22,670 nt of DNA from Deltaproteobacteria bacterium (GTDB lineage Bacteria > Desulfobacterota > Desulfuromonadia > Desulfuromonadales > BM103). This document shows, piece by piece, positions 15,248 to 22,670 of this stretch (position 1 is the stretch's first letter; every line of letters starts with the position of its first letter). The notes under the pieces were generated by a model. The model was not told where the DNA came from and did no database searches. It saw nothing but the letters and a program-made list of their open reading frames with translations. The DNA lies in NCBI GenBank assembly GCA_019313105.1, contig JAFDBW010000267.1, positions 1 through 22,670 of the forward strand. The letters run 5' to 3'. A program made the position numbers and the translations under genes.

Positions 15248-16762
15248 ATGATAAAGACGACTGGTTTTGACAACGAAAAGTACCTCGAAGAGCAACACGA
15301 GAAGATCTTGGAGCGCGTTCAGAAGTTTGATAACAAACTTTACCTGGAGTTCGGCGGGAAGATCATGTTCGATTACCACGCCGCCAGGGTCCTGCCCGGG
15401 TTCTCCCCCAATGTTAAAATGAGATTGCTGCAAAAGTTAAAAGGGAATGCAGATATTATCTTGTGTATCTATGCCGGCGACATCGAACGGCGAAAAATGA
15501 GAGCAGACTTCGGGATCACCTATGACGTTGATGTCATGAGACAGATCGATGACCTGCGTAGTTGGGGAATCGAGGTCACTGCCGTGGTTATCACCCGCTT
15601 TGAGGACCAGCCAGCGGTCAATATTTTCAAGAACAAGTTGGAACGACGCAATATCAAGGTTTACACTCACCGTTACACCAAGGGGTATCCTACGGATGTC
15701 GATATGATCGTCAGCGATGCAGGCTACGGTGCCAACGACTACATTGAAACGACAAACCCCCTGGTTATCGTTACCGGCCCCGGTCCGGGGAGTGGTAAAC
15801 TCGCGACCTGCCTGTCTCAGATGTATCATGAGCACAAACAGGGTGTAAATTCAGGCTACGCAAAATTTGAGACCTTTCCCATCTGGAGTATCCCCCTGAA
15901 GCATTCAGTAAACGTGGCCTATGAATCAGCAACGGCTGATATCGGTGATTTTAACCAGATCGACCCTTATCATCTCGAGGCATACGATCAAGTCGCGATT
16001 AATTATAACCGTGATGTTGAGGTCTTTCCTGTCCTCAAGCGCATTTTGGAGAAGATTATGGGTCACGCGGTCTATAATTCTCCGACTGACATGGGCGTCA
16101 ACATGGCGGGCTTCGGGATTATCGATGACGACCTCGTCAGCGAGGCGGCCAAACAGGAGATTATCCGCAGGTTCTTCCGCTATCGTTGTGAGTATGCTCT
16201 GGGCTATGTCGATATGGCAACTGTCCAAAGGGCTGAGTTGATTATGAAAGAGCTTGACTTGAAACCGGAAGACCGCAGGATAGTTGAGTCGGCCAGAGGG
16301 TGTATTGAGAATGGCGAAATGGAAGGCAAGGGGAATGATGGGATCTACTGTGGGGCAGCTATCGAACTTCATGATGGAACGATTATCACAGGCAAAAACA
16401 CTCCTTTGATGCATGCAGCCTCCAGCTTGGTCCTTAACGCCATCAAAACCCTTGCCGGGATTCCTGATGATATTCACTTGCTGTCTCCGGGGATCATTGA
16501 ATCAATCGGTAGCTTGAAAAAAGACATCCTCAATAGCAAGGCCATCAGTCTTGATCTTGAAGAGACCTTAATAGCCTTGAGTGTGAGTACCACAACCAAC
16601 CCGACCAGTCAGATGGCCATGACTAAGTTGAAGCAACTAAAAAACTGTGAGGTGCACCTGACCCATATCCCGACACCGGGTGATGAAACAGGTTTGCGAA
16701 GACTTGGCGTCAACCTGACCAGCGATCCGAACTTCCCGTCGCGGGCACTGTACGTAACATAG
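15248..16762 (+). CDS. DUF1846 domain-containing protein
   Basis: The 504-residue cytoplasmic protein matches the DUF1846 family over its whole length (normal size about 500). The N-terminus GFDNEKYLEEQHEKILERV and LYLEFGGKIMFDYHAARVLPGF are strongly characteristic. A P-loop-like segment, GPGPGSGK at 177-184, suggests nucleotide or phosphate binding, and the following region contains conserved Asp and Asn-rich motifs (NSPTDMGVNMAGF). The family has solved structures but, to my knowledge, no established reaction. It is found in anaerobes and Firmicutes, so transfer is possible. AAGGAGG lies about 10 bases before the ATG and a clear terminator follows the gene, so it is a single-gene transcript. 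Confidence 0.9.
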   Translation: MIKTTGFDNEKYLEEQHEKILERVQKFDNKLYLEFGGKIMFDYHAARVLPGFSPNVKMRLLQKLKGNADIILCIYAGDIERRKMRADFGITYDVDVMRQIDDLRSWGIEVTAVVITRFEDQPAVNIFKNKLERRNIKVYTHRYTKGYPTDVDMIVSDAGYGANDYIETTNPLVIVTGPGPGSGKLATCLSQMYHEHKQGVNSGYAKFETFPIWSIPLKHSVNVAYESATADIGDFNQIDPYHLEAYDQVAINYNRDVEVFPVLKRILEKIMGHAVYNSPTDMGVNMAGFGIIDDDLVSEAAKQEIIRRFFRYRCEYALGYVDMATVQRAELIMKELDLKPEDRRIVESARGCIENGEMEGKGNDGIYCGAAIELHDGTIITGKNTPLMHAASSLVLNAIKTLAGIPDDIHLLSPGIIESIGSLKKDILNSKAISLDLEETLIALSVSTTTNPTSQMAMTKLKQLKNCEVHLTHIPTPGDETGLRRLGVNLTSDPNFPSRALYVT

Positions 16763-16805
16763 AAGCGGAGCGGAGCGAACATCACTACAACTGGAACTGA
16801 GGGCC

Positions 16806-16833
16806 GCTGGTTCGTATCCAGTCATCCTGACCA
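16806..16833 (+). other. tRNA 3'-end-like sequence (T arm, acceptor strand, CCA)
   Basis: GCTGG-TTCGTAT-CCAGT folds as a 5-base T stem with a 7-base loop starting TTC. Seven bases, a discriminator A and an encoded CCA follow. No matching 5' acceptor strand (CAGGATG) or anticodon arm is found upstream, and loop position 58 is T where tRNAs have A. It is not a functional tRNA; it could be a remnant of integration at a tRNA gene or a tRNA-derived repeat. Confidence 0.4.
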
Positions 16834-16844
16834 GTCCTTTAATG

Positions 16845-16873
16845 AGAGCGACCTTCCTGGGGCCGCTCTTTTT
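16845..16873 (+). terminator. terminator of the DUF1846 gene
   Basis: AGAGCG-a-CC pairs with GG-c-CGCTCT, followed by a run of five T. It lies about 80 bases after the stop codon. Confidence 0.8.
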
Positions 16874-16949
16874 CTTATAAATCCCTTGCATTGCTTTGGG
16901 TGTTTATTTTGGTCAAAATGCAAAGTTCTTTCTGATCCTGCAATATAGG

Positions 16950-16978
16950 AATGGCCTCTCCTGGGTGGAAGGGCCATT
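16950..16978. other. GGCC-stem hairpin upstream of the large lipoprotein gene
   Basis: AATGGCC (16950-16956) pairs with GGCCATT (16972-16978). TAAATATC follows exactly 24 bases later, the same distance as after the hairpin at 13197-13228. TGCAATATAGGAATG precedes it, resembling the bases that follow the X copies. Confidence 0.55.
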
Positions 16979-17020
16979 GTTAATCCCCCGAAAGATTGAG
17001 TATAAATATCTTAGGGATTC

Positions 17021-17048
17021 TTGCAAAAAGGTATTTTGACGGTTTAAT
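17021..17048 (+). promoter_or_regulatory. possible promoter of the large lipoprotein gene
   Basis: TTGCAA (17021-17026), a 16-base spacer, and TTTAAT (17043-17048) form a plausible sigma-70 promoter 44 bases before the start codon. The region is very AT-rich, so other choices exist. Confidence 0.4.
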
Positions 17049-17092
17049 TAATATAAATGAAGATTTTAAATACGGGTTAAAGGGAGGCTTTT

Positions 17093-18538
17093 ATGAATGG
17101 AATTTATTTTCTAACAAATAAGCACTTTCTAAAATTAATTATATCAATAGGAATATTTTTTCTTCTTTCTGCCTGCGGTGGCGGAGGAGGTGGTGATAGC
17201 GACACCCAAAGTGATGAGTTACCTTTAGAGCTGGGACTAGATGGACCCGGCGATACAGGTGGGTACTTCCCTCTAGAAGTAGGCAATCTGTGGGTTTTCA
17301 GAGGGACTTCATTTTCCTCGAGTGGGTCTCTTGATTATTACCACAATACAATCAGCATTAACAAAACCAAAAACATCGATGGATTTGACGCTTTAGTATT
17401 AGAAGAAACAAATTCATACGGAGAAGGAGTTTTTGAAAGCTATATTTTCAAAGATCTTAATGGAATCGCTAATCTTGGGAGTAGTGATGAAGGAGCCCTA
17501 GGTGTCCAAATATCAAAATATTGGGAAGTCCGCTTCCCCTTGGTAGTCGGGGAAAGTTTTGTACAGCTTGATAGAACAGGACTAAATCTTGGGGAAGACT
17601 TAGATGATGACGATATAAATGATTCGTTTAATATACGTTCAGTTGTTAAAGTAATTGGCTTTACGACCAAAACGGTTCCTGTTGGAACATTTAATGATGT
17701 TGTTCATATCAGAAGAAATTTGAATCTCGATTTTATCTTGTCCTCTTCTCCAGACAAATCTGCAACCGCTCAAGAGGATGCTTATTTTGCTCCGGATATT
17801 GGCTTTTTAGAAAGGTCACTATCTGTCACAATTGATGGTGTAACTGAAAACTTACTTGAGCAACTAGCTGCTTATTTAGTCAATGGTCAACCTTCTGGAT
17901 TAAACCAAGTGACAAATTCTGTAATCGCAGATCAAGTTGATTTAGAGGAAGAAGTTTATTACTTATTTGATGTTTTTTCTGAAACAGACCAGACTGTTTC
18001 AATGGCAGGTTTGACTGGTAACGCAGATCTTATTCCCATACTGCCTGGTAATTGCAAACAGGGCTATACTATTAGACCTGATACATACCCTGAGGATTGT
18101 CAAATTACGTCAACGTCAAATCGTGTCATTTTTGCTGTGAATGGATTGGAAAGTTCTGAATACGTTCTTTCGATTGCTCAGACTCCAAATGTTCTTTTCC
18201 CGATTGATGAAGGGCTAAGTAATGCCCCACGTCTAATAGAACAAAACATTCCCACTGTTGGAAAAGTCGGCACGGGAGTAAGTTATTACAACTCTACAGA
18301 TCTTTCATACGGGAATCATTTAGTGAGTATTTCTGGATTGAATGCTGATGCAGACTTAGGAGTGTATTCGGATGAGACGTATTCAACTGAATTGGGATGC
18401 ATTTTAAATCTGCCAGGGGGTTTCGATAACTCTCCTAAGGATTGTATTGTTGAAAATGTAACTGAACTCTATTTTAGAGTTGAATCTGGTGGAGTTGGAG
18501 CTTCATACATTATTTTAGCCAAAAGAGTAATCTATTAG
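17093..18538 (+). CDS. large lipoprotein with two similar C-terminal domains
   Basis: The 481-residue protein has a lipoprotein signal with lipobox LSAC (Cys28) followed by six glycines and an acidic linker. Residues about 58-262 form one domain beginning YFPLEVGNLWVFRG, with VPVGTFNDVVHIRR and APDIGFLER motifs, a pattern seen in secreted DUF3108-like lipoprotein domains. Residues about 285-365 and 395-481 are two similar beta-rich domains resembling bacterial pre-peptidase C-terminal (PPC) domains; each has an SxxGL-x-ADL-like core and a cysteine pair spaced C-x14-C (321/336 and 436/451), likely disulfides. The ribosome-binding site is AGGGAGG. Codon use is much more AT-rich than in the housekeeping genes, suggesting acquisition. 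Surface function unknown. Confidence 0.8.
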   Translation: MNGIYFLTNKHFLKLIISIGIFFLLSACGGGGGGDSDTQSDELPLELGLDGPGDTGGYFPLEVGNLWVFRGTSFSSSGSLDYYHNTISINKTKNIDGFDALVLEETNSYGEGVFESYIFKDLNGIANLGSSDEGALGVQISKYWEVRFPLVVGESFVQLDRTGLNLGEDLDDDDINDSFNIRSVVKVIGFTTKTVPVGTFNDVVHIRRNLNLDFILSSSPDKSATAQEDAYFAPDIGFLERSLSVTIDGVTENLLEQLAAYLVNGQPSGLNQVTNSVIADQVDLEEEVYYLFDVFSETDQTVSMAGLTGNADLIPILPGNCKQGYTIRPDTYPEDCQITSTSNRVIFAVNGLESSEYVLSIAQTPNVLFPIDEGLSNAPRLIEQNIPTVGKVGTGVSYYNSTDLSYGNHLVSISGLNADADLGVYSDETYSTELGCILNLPGGFDNSPKDCIVENVTELYFRVESGGVGASYIILAKRVIY

Positions 18539-18570
18539 CCAGGACATACTTCTTCGTGTTCTACATCCAA

Positions 18571-18623
18571 AAAACCCATAGAACCCGTTGCCCCACAGTC
18601 CCCTCCAGGCTGTGGGGCATTTT
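18571..18623 (+). terminator. terminator with conserved upstream tail (copy 2)
   Basis: GCCCCACAG (18590-18598) pairs perfectly with CTGTGGGGC (18610-18618), followed by ATTTT. The tail before it (AACCCATAGA then ACCCGTTG, 18573-18590) matches the minus-strand terminator at 13055-13112. It ends the large lipoprotein gene. Confidence 0.85.
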
Positions 18624-18692
18624 CTTGGTATGCAGGATCAGATAGAATCCAACTCCTCTGCCAAGCTGTCATGCAAAATGATTTTGGGGGGA

Positions 18693-18698
18693 TATAAT
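18693..18698 (+). promoter_or_regulatory. -10 element of the alcohol dehydrogenase gene
   Basis: A perfect TATAAT follows a G-run, 48 bases before the start codon. No good -35 lies at 16-18 bases; CTGTCA at 18666-18671 is 21 bases away. An activator may be needed. Confidence 0.4.
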
Positions 18699-18746
18699 AA
18701 CATATGAAGCATGTTTTCTTGAGAACCCTAAAAAAAGGATACAGCT

Positions 18747-19805
18747 ATGTTCAAAGCCAAAGCCTATTCAGCCTCCAGTGCCACCTCACCACTGGCCCTC
18801 GACAGCATTCAGCGTCGCGAGGCCGGTGAACGTGACGTGCAGATCGAGATACTGTTTTGCGGCATTTGCCACTCCGACCTGCATACGGCGCGTAACGAGT
18901 GGAGCAGCGTTATGCCTACAACCTATCCCTGCGTGCCGGGTCACGAAATTGTCGGCCGGGTCATCAAGGTCGGCAGCGAAGTCAAGAACTGCAAGCCGGA
19001 AGATATCGTCGGAGTCGGTTGCTTGGTCGATTCGGATCAGACCTGTCCCCATTGCCAGGCGGACGTCGAGCAATTCTGTGCAAATGCAACGTTCACCTAC
19101 AATTCCCCGGACAAGCACCTCGGTGGTGTGACCTATGGCGGTTATTCTGAGAGTATCGTCGTTGATCAACGTTTCGTCTTGCACGTCCCCGGTAATCTCA
19201 ACCTGGCCGGTGTGGCGCCGCTTCTCTGTGCTGGGATCACCACCTACTCGCCAATGCGCCGCTGGGGCGAGCTTAAGGGGAAAAAGGTTGGCATTGTCGG
19301 TCTCGGCGGTCTGGGGCATATGGGGGTCAAGTTCGCTCGTGCTTTCGGTTCCCACGTTGTGGTCTTTACGACCTCGCCGGGCAAGAAAGAGGATGCGCTG
19401 CGTCTCGGAGCCCACGAGGTCATTCTCTCCACAAATCCTCGTGAGATGAAGCCGCACATCGGCAGCTTTGATTTCATCCTCGACACCATTGCCGTCGAGC
19501 ACGATATCAACGGCTACATTAATATGCTGGGCCTCGATGGTAACATCACCCTGGTTGGTGCACCGGAGAAACCGCTCCCTGTTTCATCTTTCGCCCTTCT
19601 GTTTGGGCGCAAAAGCATCTCGGGGTCGCTGATTGGTGGCATCAAGGAGACTCAGGAAATGCTCGATTTCTGCGGTGAGCACGACATTACCTCCGATGTT
19701 GAGGTCATTCCGATCCAGCAGGTCAACGAGGCCTACGAGCGTTTGTTGAAGTCCGATGTGAAGTATCGTTTCTCCATCGACATGGCCTCTCTCAAATCGA
19801 AGTAA
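18747..19805 (+). CDS. zinc-dependent NAD(P)-alcohol dehydrogenase, cinnamyl/YahK type
   Basis: This 352-residue medium-chain dehydrogenase interconverts alcohols and aldehydes; the YahK/cinnamyl branch usually prefers NADPH and broad aldehydes. Catalytic zinc ligands are Cys41 (GICHSD), His66 (PGHE) and Cys161 (LLCAG). The Rossmann loop is GLGGLGHMG (185-193), and FTTSPGK after the second strand fits NADP preference. The structural zinc lobe normally has four cysteines as C-x2-C-x2-C-x7-C; here the first is Asp97, followed by Cys100, Cys103 and Cys111. An AAAAAAAGGA tract precedes the ATG. The gene has its own -10 element and a terminator, so it is monocistronic. The physiological substrate is unknown. 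Confidence 0.9.
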   Translation: MFKAKAYSASSATSPLALDSIQRREAGERDVQIEILFCGICHSDLHTARNEWSSVMPTTYPCVPGHEIVGRVIKVGSEVKNCKPEDIVGVGCLVDSDQTCPHCQADVEQFCANATFTYNSPDKHLGGVTYGGYSESIVVDQRFVLHVPGNLNLAGVAPLLCAGITTYSPMRRWGELKGKKVGIVGLGGLGHMGVKFARAFGSHVVVFTTSPGKKEDALRLGAHEVILSTNPREMKPHIGSFDFILDTIAVEHDINGYINMLGLDGNITLVGAPEKPLPVSSFALLFGRKSISGSLIGGIKETQEMLDFCGEHDITSDVEVIPIQQVNEAYERLLKSDVKYRFSIDMASLKSK

Positions 19806-19811
19806 ACGAAG

Positions 19812-19840
19812 ATGGCCACCTGTAACAGGGTGGCCATATT
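19812..19840 (+). terminator. GGCC-stem terminator of the alcohol dehydrogenase
   Basis: ATGGCCACC (19812-19820) pairs perfectly with GGTGGCCAT (19829-19837), with ATTT after it, 7 bases after the stop codon. It is one of the repeated hairpin family. Confidence 0.85.
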
Positions 19841-19971
19841 TGCTTGTCAGGCTCTTTCAGTAATAAACTGAGAAAATGAAAAATCCGCAAGTTTGGTGCC
19901 CCAAAATTCAGGATTAAGAGTATACTCCCTGACGCCCAGTGCCTATCGAGTAACAATAACAGGAGATAACG

Positions 19972-21249
19972 TTGAAAAAAATTACACTGCTGATTGTTCT
20001 TATCCTCTGCATTTCTGTCGCTGCTTATCTTTACATCGATACAAAAGATCCCGTGATCTCATGGGGTGTCGAGCAAAATGCATATATAAATGACGCCTTG
20101 AAAATTAATATCAGCGACGACATAGGCTTAAAAGATGTCTGCTATTCTTTGTCCGGTGGCTCCTGTTCCGGTGAAGAAAGGTGTTCAAGTGACCTTGGGT
20201 CGCAATCGTTTGACCTGCTGATTGATCCTGGGCAATGTGTCGTCGATTCAGAACCATTGAAGGTCAAGATGGCTGTCAAAGTGGTTGATACCTCGATCGT
20301 TGCAAACAAAACAGAGGATTCTATTGAATTGACCTACGACCGGCAGGCTCCGAACCTGACAACCCTGGGCGGGACCCTCTCCATGAAGCGTGGCGGGACA
20401 GGGGTCGTCCTTTACGAAGTGGGAGAAGTGCCCGTTGAAACAGGGGTCCTCCTGGATGATTTGCACTTTAAAGCTTTTGCTCTGGGACAAAACAAGTATC
20501 TGAGCTTTTACGCGCACCCATACTTCGTTGAGGCGGATGATTTCAAACCGAGGGTCTTTGCCGTTGATGCAGCGGGTAACCTGAGGAAGATCCGGCCCGG
20601 GTCGAGAACCGCTTCGTGGACCTATCCTACAGAAGAGATTGAGTTGACGGACGATTTTCTGGAGATTGTCAAGGATAAGATGATGGCGACGTCAACCAGC
20701 AAGCCTCTGGATGTATTTGTCGAAATCAACAATAAAATCCGGCAAGAGAACTATCAGAAAATTGTTCAGCTCTGCCAAACGACAGTTCCGGAAAAACTCT
20801 GGCAGGGAGTTTTCCTGCGTAACCAGGGGGCAACCAGGGCCAATTTCGCAGAGGACCGCACGTACAAATACCATTCCGAGGTTGTCAGTAAACAGGTTCA
20901 CACCGGCCTTGACATTGCTGGTCTGAACAACATGGAAATTCAGTCAGCCAACCATGGCAAGGTAATATTCGTTGGAGAAATAGGTATTTATGGCAATGTT
21001 GTGATCATCGACCATGGCTATGGGTTACACACTCTGTATGGCCATCTCAGCAAGGCGGATGTCCGTGAAGGGGACCATGTTAAAAAAGGCGATGTGATTG
21101 CAGTCTCCGGAGAGACGGGCCTGGCTTTTGGCGACCATCTGCACTTTGAGGTAAGAGTCAACGGTGTCCCGGTGAATCCCATTGAATGGTTTGATCCAGT
21201 GTGGGTTGTCAATAACATAGAGACCTTTTTGCCAAAAGCCGATATGTAA
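19972..21249 (+). CDS. membrane-anchored M23 family metallopeptidase, TTG start
   Basis: M23 (LytM-type) peptidases cut peptidoglycan cross-bridges in the periplasm. The 425-residue protein starts with an uncleaved-looking membrane helix (about 4-22), then a periplasmic region (24-290) with four cysteines (57, 65, 71, 89) and beta-rich segments typical of the N-terminal domain in Geobacter-type M23 proteins. The peptidase domain (about 300-410) has His310 and Asp314 (HTGLD), His358 (YGHLS), and His389/His391 (HLHFEV), so the zinc site is complete and the enzyme is probably active. The start codon is TTG: AGGAG at 19961-19965 lies 6 bases before it and MKKITLLI follows. The gene stands alone between the dehydrogenase and uvrB. 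Confidence 0.9.
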   Translation: MKKITLLIVLILCISVAAYLYIDTKDPVISWGVEQNAYINDALKINISDDIGLKDVCYSLSGGSCSGEERCSSDLGSQSFDLLIDPGQCVVDSEPLKVKMAVKVVDTSIVANKTEDSIELTYDRQAPNLTTLGGTLSMKRGGTGVVLYEVGEVPVETGVLLDDLHFKAFALGQNKYLSFYAHPYFVEADDFKPRVFAVDAAGNLRKIRPGSRTASWTYPTEEIELTDDFLEIVKDKMMATSTSKPLDVFVEINNKIRQENYQKIVQLCQTTVPEKLWQGVFLRNQGATRANFAEDRTYKYHSEVVSKQVHTGLDIAGLNNMEIQSANHGKVIFVGEIGIYGNVVIIDHGYGLHTLYGHLSKADVREGDHVKKGDVIAVSGETGLAFGDHLHFEVRVNGVPVNPIEWFDPVWVVNNIETFLPKADM

Positions 21250-21322
21250 TCCCAGAAGTCCCGAGCATATCTGAGGCACCCAATCATTCACTATTCGTTC
21301 ACAGAGTTTTTTTGCCAGGACC

Positions 21323-22670
21323 ATGGCCAAATTTGAACTGAAAACCGAGTACACCCCGCAAGGTGATCAACCCCAGGCGATAAATGAACTGGAGCAGGGC
21401 ATCCGGCGTGGCGACCGGCACCAGGTCCTGCTTGGCGTGACCGGCTCGGGGAAAACATTTACCATGGCCAACGTGGTCAACCGGCTACAACGCCCGACCC
21501 TGGTGTTGGCGCCGAACAAGACTCTGGCCGCACAGCTCTATGGTGAATTCAAAGAACTTTTCCCTGGCAACGCTGTTGAGTACTTTGTCTCCTATTACGA
21601 CTACTACCAGCCGGAAGCCTACGTCCCGACTACGGACACCTTCATCGAAAAAGACTCCTCGATCAACGAAGAGATCGACAAGCTGCGACACAGCGCTACG
21701 CGCAGTCTCCTGACCCGGCGCGACGTGTTGATCGTTGCGTCGGTTTCCTGCATCTACGGACTCGGTTCACCGGAAGCCTATCACGGCCTGTTGATACGTC
21801 TGGAGCAGGGGATGGAGCTCGAGCGCAACCAGCTGCTCAGGCGGCTGGTCGACATCCAGTACAGCCGCAATGACATCGATTTTCATCGCGGCAGTTTCCG
21901 GGTTCGCGGCGACACGGTAGAAGTATTCCCGGCCTATGAAGAGGATCGTGCGCTACGCATCGAGTTTTTTGGTGACGAGGTCGAAACGATCAGCGAAATT
22001 GATCCGCTGCGCGGCAAGGTGATCGATCGCCTTACATCGACCGCGATTTTCCCGGCGAGCCATTACGTGGCCACCAAGCCGACCCTGGACCGGGCAATTC
22101 GTGACATTCAGGAGGAACTTCGGGAGCGTATCCAGTTTCTGCGTGCCGGCAACAAGCTGGTGGAGGCACAACGCATCGAGCAGCGCACCCTGTTTGATAT
22201 CGAGATGATGGAGGAGATGGGCTTCTGCCAGGGGATTGAAAACTATTCCCGCCACCTGGATGGCCGCGCACCGGACTCGCCTCCGGCCACGCTCTTCGAT
22301 TATTTTCCGGAGGACGCCCTGGTCTTCATCGATGAGAGCCATGTCACCGTCCCCCAGCTGGGGGGGATGTATCGAGGCGACCGCAGCCGCAAGGAGACCC
22401 TCGTCGAATACGGTTTCAGGCTCCCCTCAGCCCTGGATAACCGGCCGCTGACCTTCGATGAGTTCAGCGACAAGAAGCTGCAGACGGTCTACGTCTCTGC
22501 GACGCCGGGCGATTATGAACTGAGCAGTGCTGCCGGCGTGGTTGTCGAACAGATCGTCCGGCCGACCGGCCTGGTCGATCCGCCACTGGATGTGCGCCCG
22601 GCAGGCAACCAGGTTGATGACCTGATCGACGAGATCCGCCGGACCGTGGCAAAGCAGGGGCGGGTTCTGG
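21323..22670 (+). CDS. uvrB: UvrB, excinuclease ABC subunit B (partial, cut by window edge)
   Basis: UvrB is the damage-verifying helicase-like subunit of nucleotide excision repair, acting with UvrA and UvrC. The window shows 449 of about 670 residues. Visible are the P-loop GVTGSGKT (38-45), LAPNKTLAAQLY (motif Ia), the beta-hairpin region YYDYYQPEAYVP that inserts behind damage, the UvrA-interacting domain, motif II DESH, and SATPGDYE. The ATG at 21323 gives the family start MAKFELKTEYTPQGDQPQAI; AGGA lies only 2 bases before it, a rather short spacing. No copy of the lexA palindrome is seen upstream, so SOS control is not supported by the sequence. The remainder lies outside the window. 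Confidence 0.97.
   Translation, partial: MAKFELKTEYTPQGDQPQAINELEQGIRRGDRHQVLLGVTGSGKTFTMANVVNRLQRPTLVLAPNKTLAAQLYGEFKELFPGNAVEYFVSYYDYYQPEAYVPTTDTFIEKDSSINEEIDKLRHSATRSLLTRRDVLIVASVSCIYGLGSPEAYHGLLIRLEQGMELERNQLLRRLVDIQYSRNDIDFHRGSFRVRGDTVEVFPAYEEDRALRIEFFGDEVETISEIDPLRGKVIDRLTSTAIFPASHYVATKPTLDRAIRDIQEELRERIQFLRAGNKLVEAQRIEQRTLFDIEMMEEMGFCQGIENYSRHLDGRAPDSPPATLFDYFPEDALVFIDESHVTVPQLGGMYRGDRSRKETLVEYGFRLPSALDNRPLTFDEFSDKKLQTVYVSATPGDYELSSAAGVVVEQIVRPTGLVDPPLDVRPAGNQVDDLIDEIRRTVAKQGRVL

Noticed and set aside
16637..16891. Minus-strand ORF of 84 codons
   Set aside because: It is antisense to the DUF1846 gene end, the tRNA-like sequence and the terminator, and has the look of a spurious ORF.
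12650..17092. c-di-GMP (GEMM) or other known riboswitch in the long spacers
   Set aside because: No GEMM-type conserved core or other aptamer signature I know could be matched in these spacers.
12000..19000. CRISPR array
   Set aside because: The repeats are few, widely and irregularly spaced, and separated by genes; there are no cas genes.
21250..21322. SOS box before uvrB
   Set aside because: No GTTAC-N6-GTAAC palindrome or similar inverted repeat is present in this short spacer.

Overview
The window looks like a chromosomal piece of a Gram-negative deltaproteobacterium of the Desulfuromonadales type (Geobacter, Desulfuromonas or Pelobacter relatives). This is inferred from the order carD, ispD, ispF, glnS, cysS, from the lexA operator type, and from lipoprotein and outer-membrane genes. 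It was read by eye, without any database search.

Left block (1 to about 11.5 kb, GC-rich, tightly packed). A leftward operon-like set reads rhomboid protease, DUF3014 protein, TSUP/TauE-type permease with a probable 3' frameshift, an 84-residue unknown protein, and the start of a further gene cut by the window edge. Diverging from it is a probable SOS operon: lexA with a palindromic operator, a small unknown protein, and dinB (DNA polymerase IV). A 2-dehydropantoate 2-reductase gene (panE-like) points the other way and diverges from carD, which ends in a clear terminator. Next comes a rightward run of ispD-ispF (overlapping, MEP isoprenoid pathway), glnS and cysS.

Middle block (about 11.5 to 18.7 kb, visibly AT-richer, long intergenic spaces). 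It holds a small lipoprotein, a PilZ-like protein, a PagL-like outer-membrane protein, a BLUF blue-light receptor, a DUF1846 protein and a 481-residue lipoprotein with two similar C-terminal domains. The spaces between them carry recurring elements. A 38-base sequence occurs twice with 35 matches, plus a diverged third copy, always in the same orientation and flanking the BLUF and PagL-like genes. There is also a family of GGCC-stem hairpins, a hairpin-plus-tail element present in two inverted copies about 5.5 kb apart, two tiny ORFs with strong ribosome-binding sites, and a sequence like the 3' end of a tRNA. This modular spacer architecture is the most unusual thing in the window.

Right block (18.7 kb to the end, GC-richer again). 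It contains a zinc-type alcohol dehydrogenase, a membrane-anchored M23 peptidase that starts with TTG, and the first two thirds of uvrB. No rRNA, complete tRNA, transposase, integrase or CRISPR array was found.
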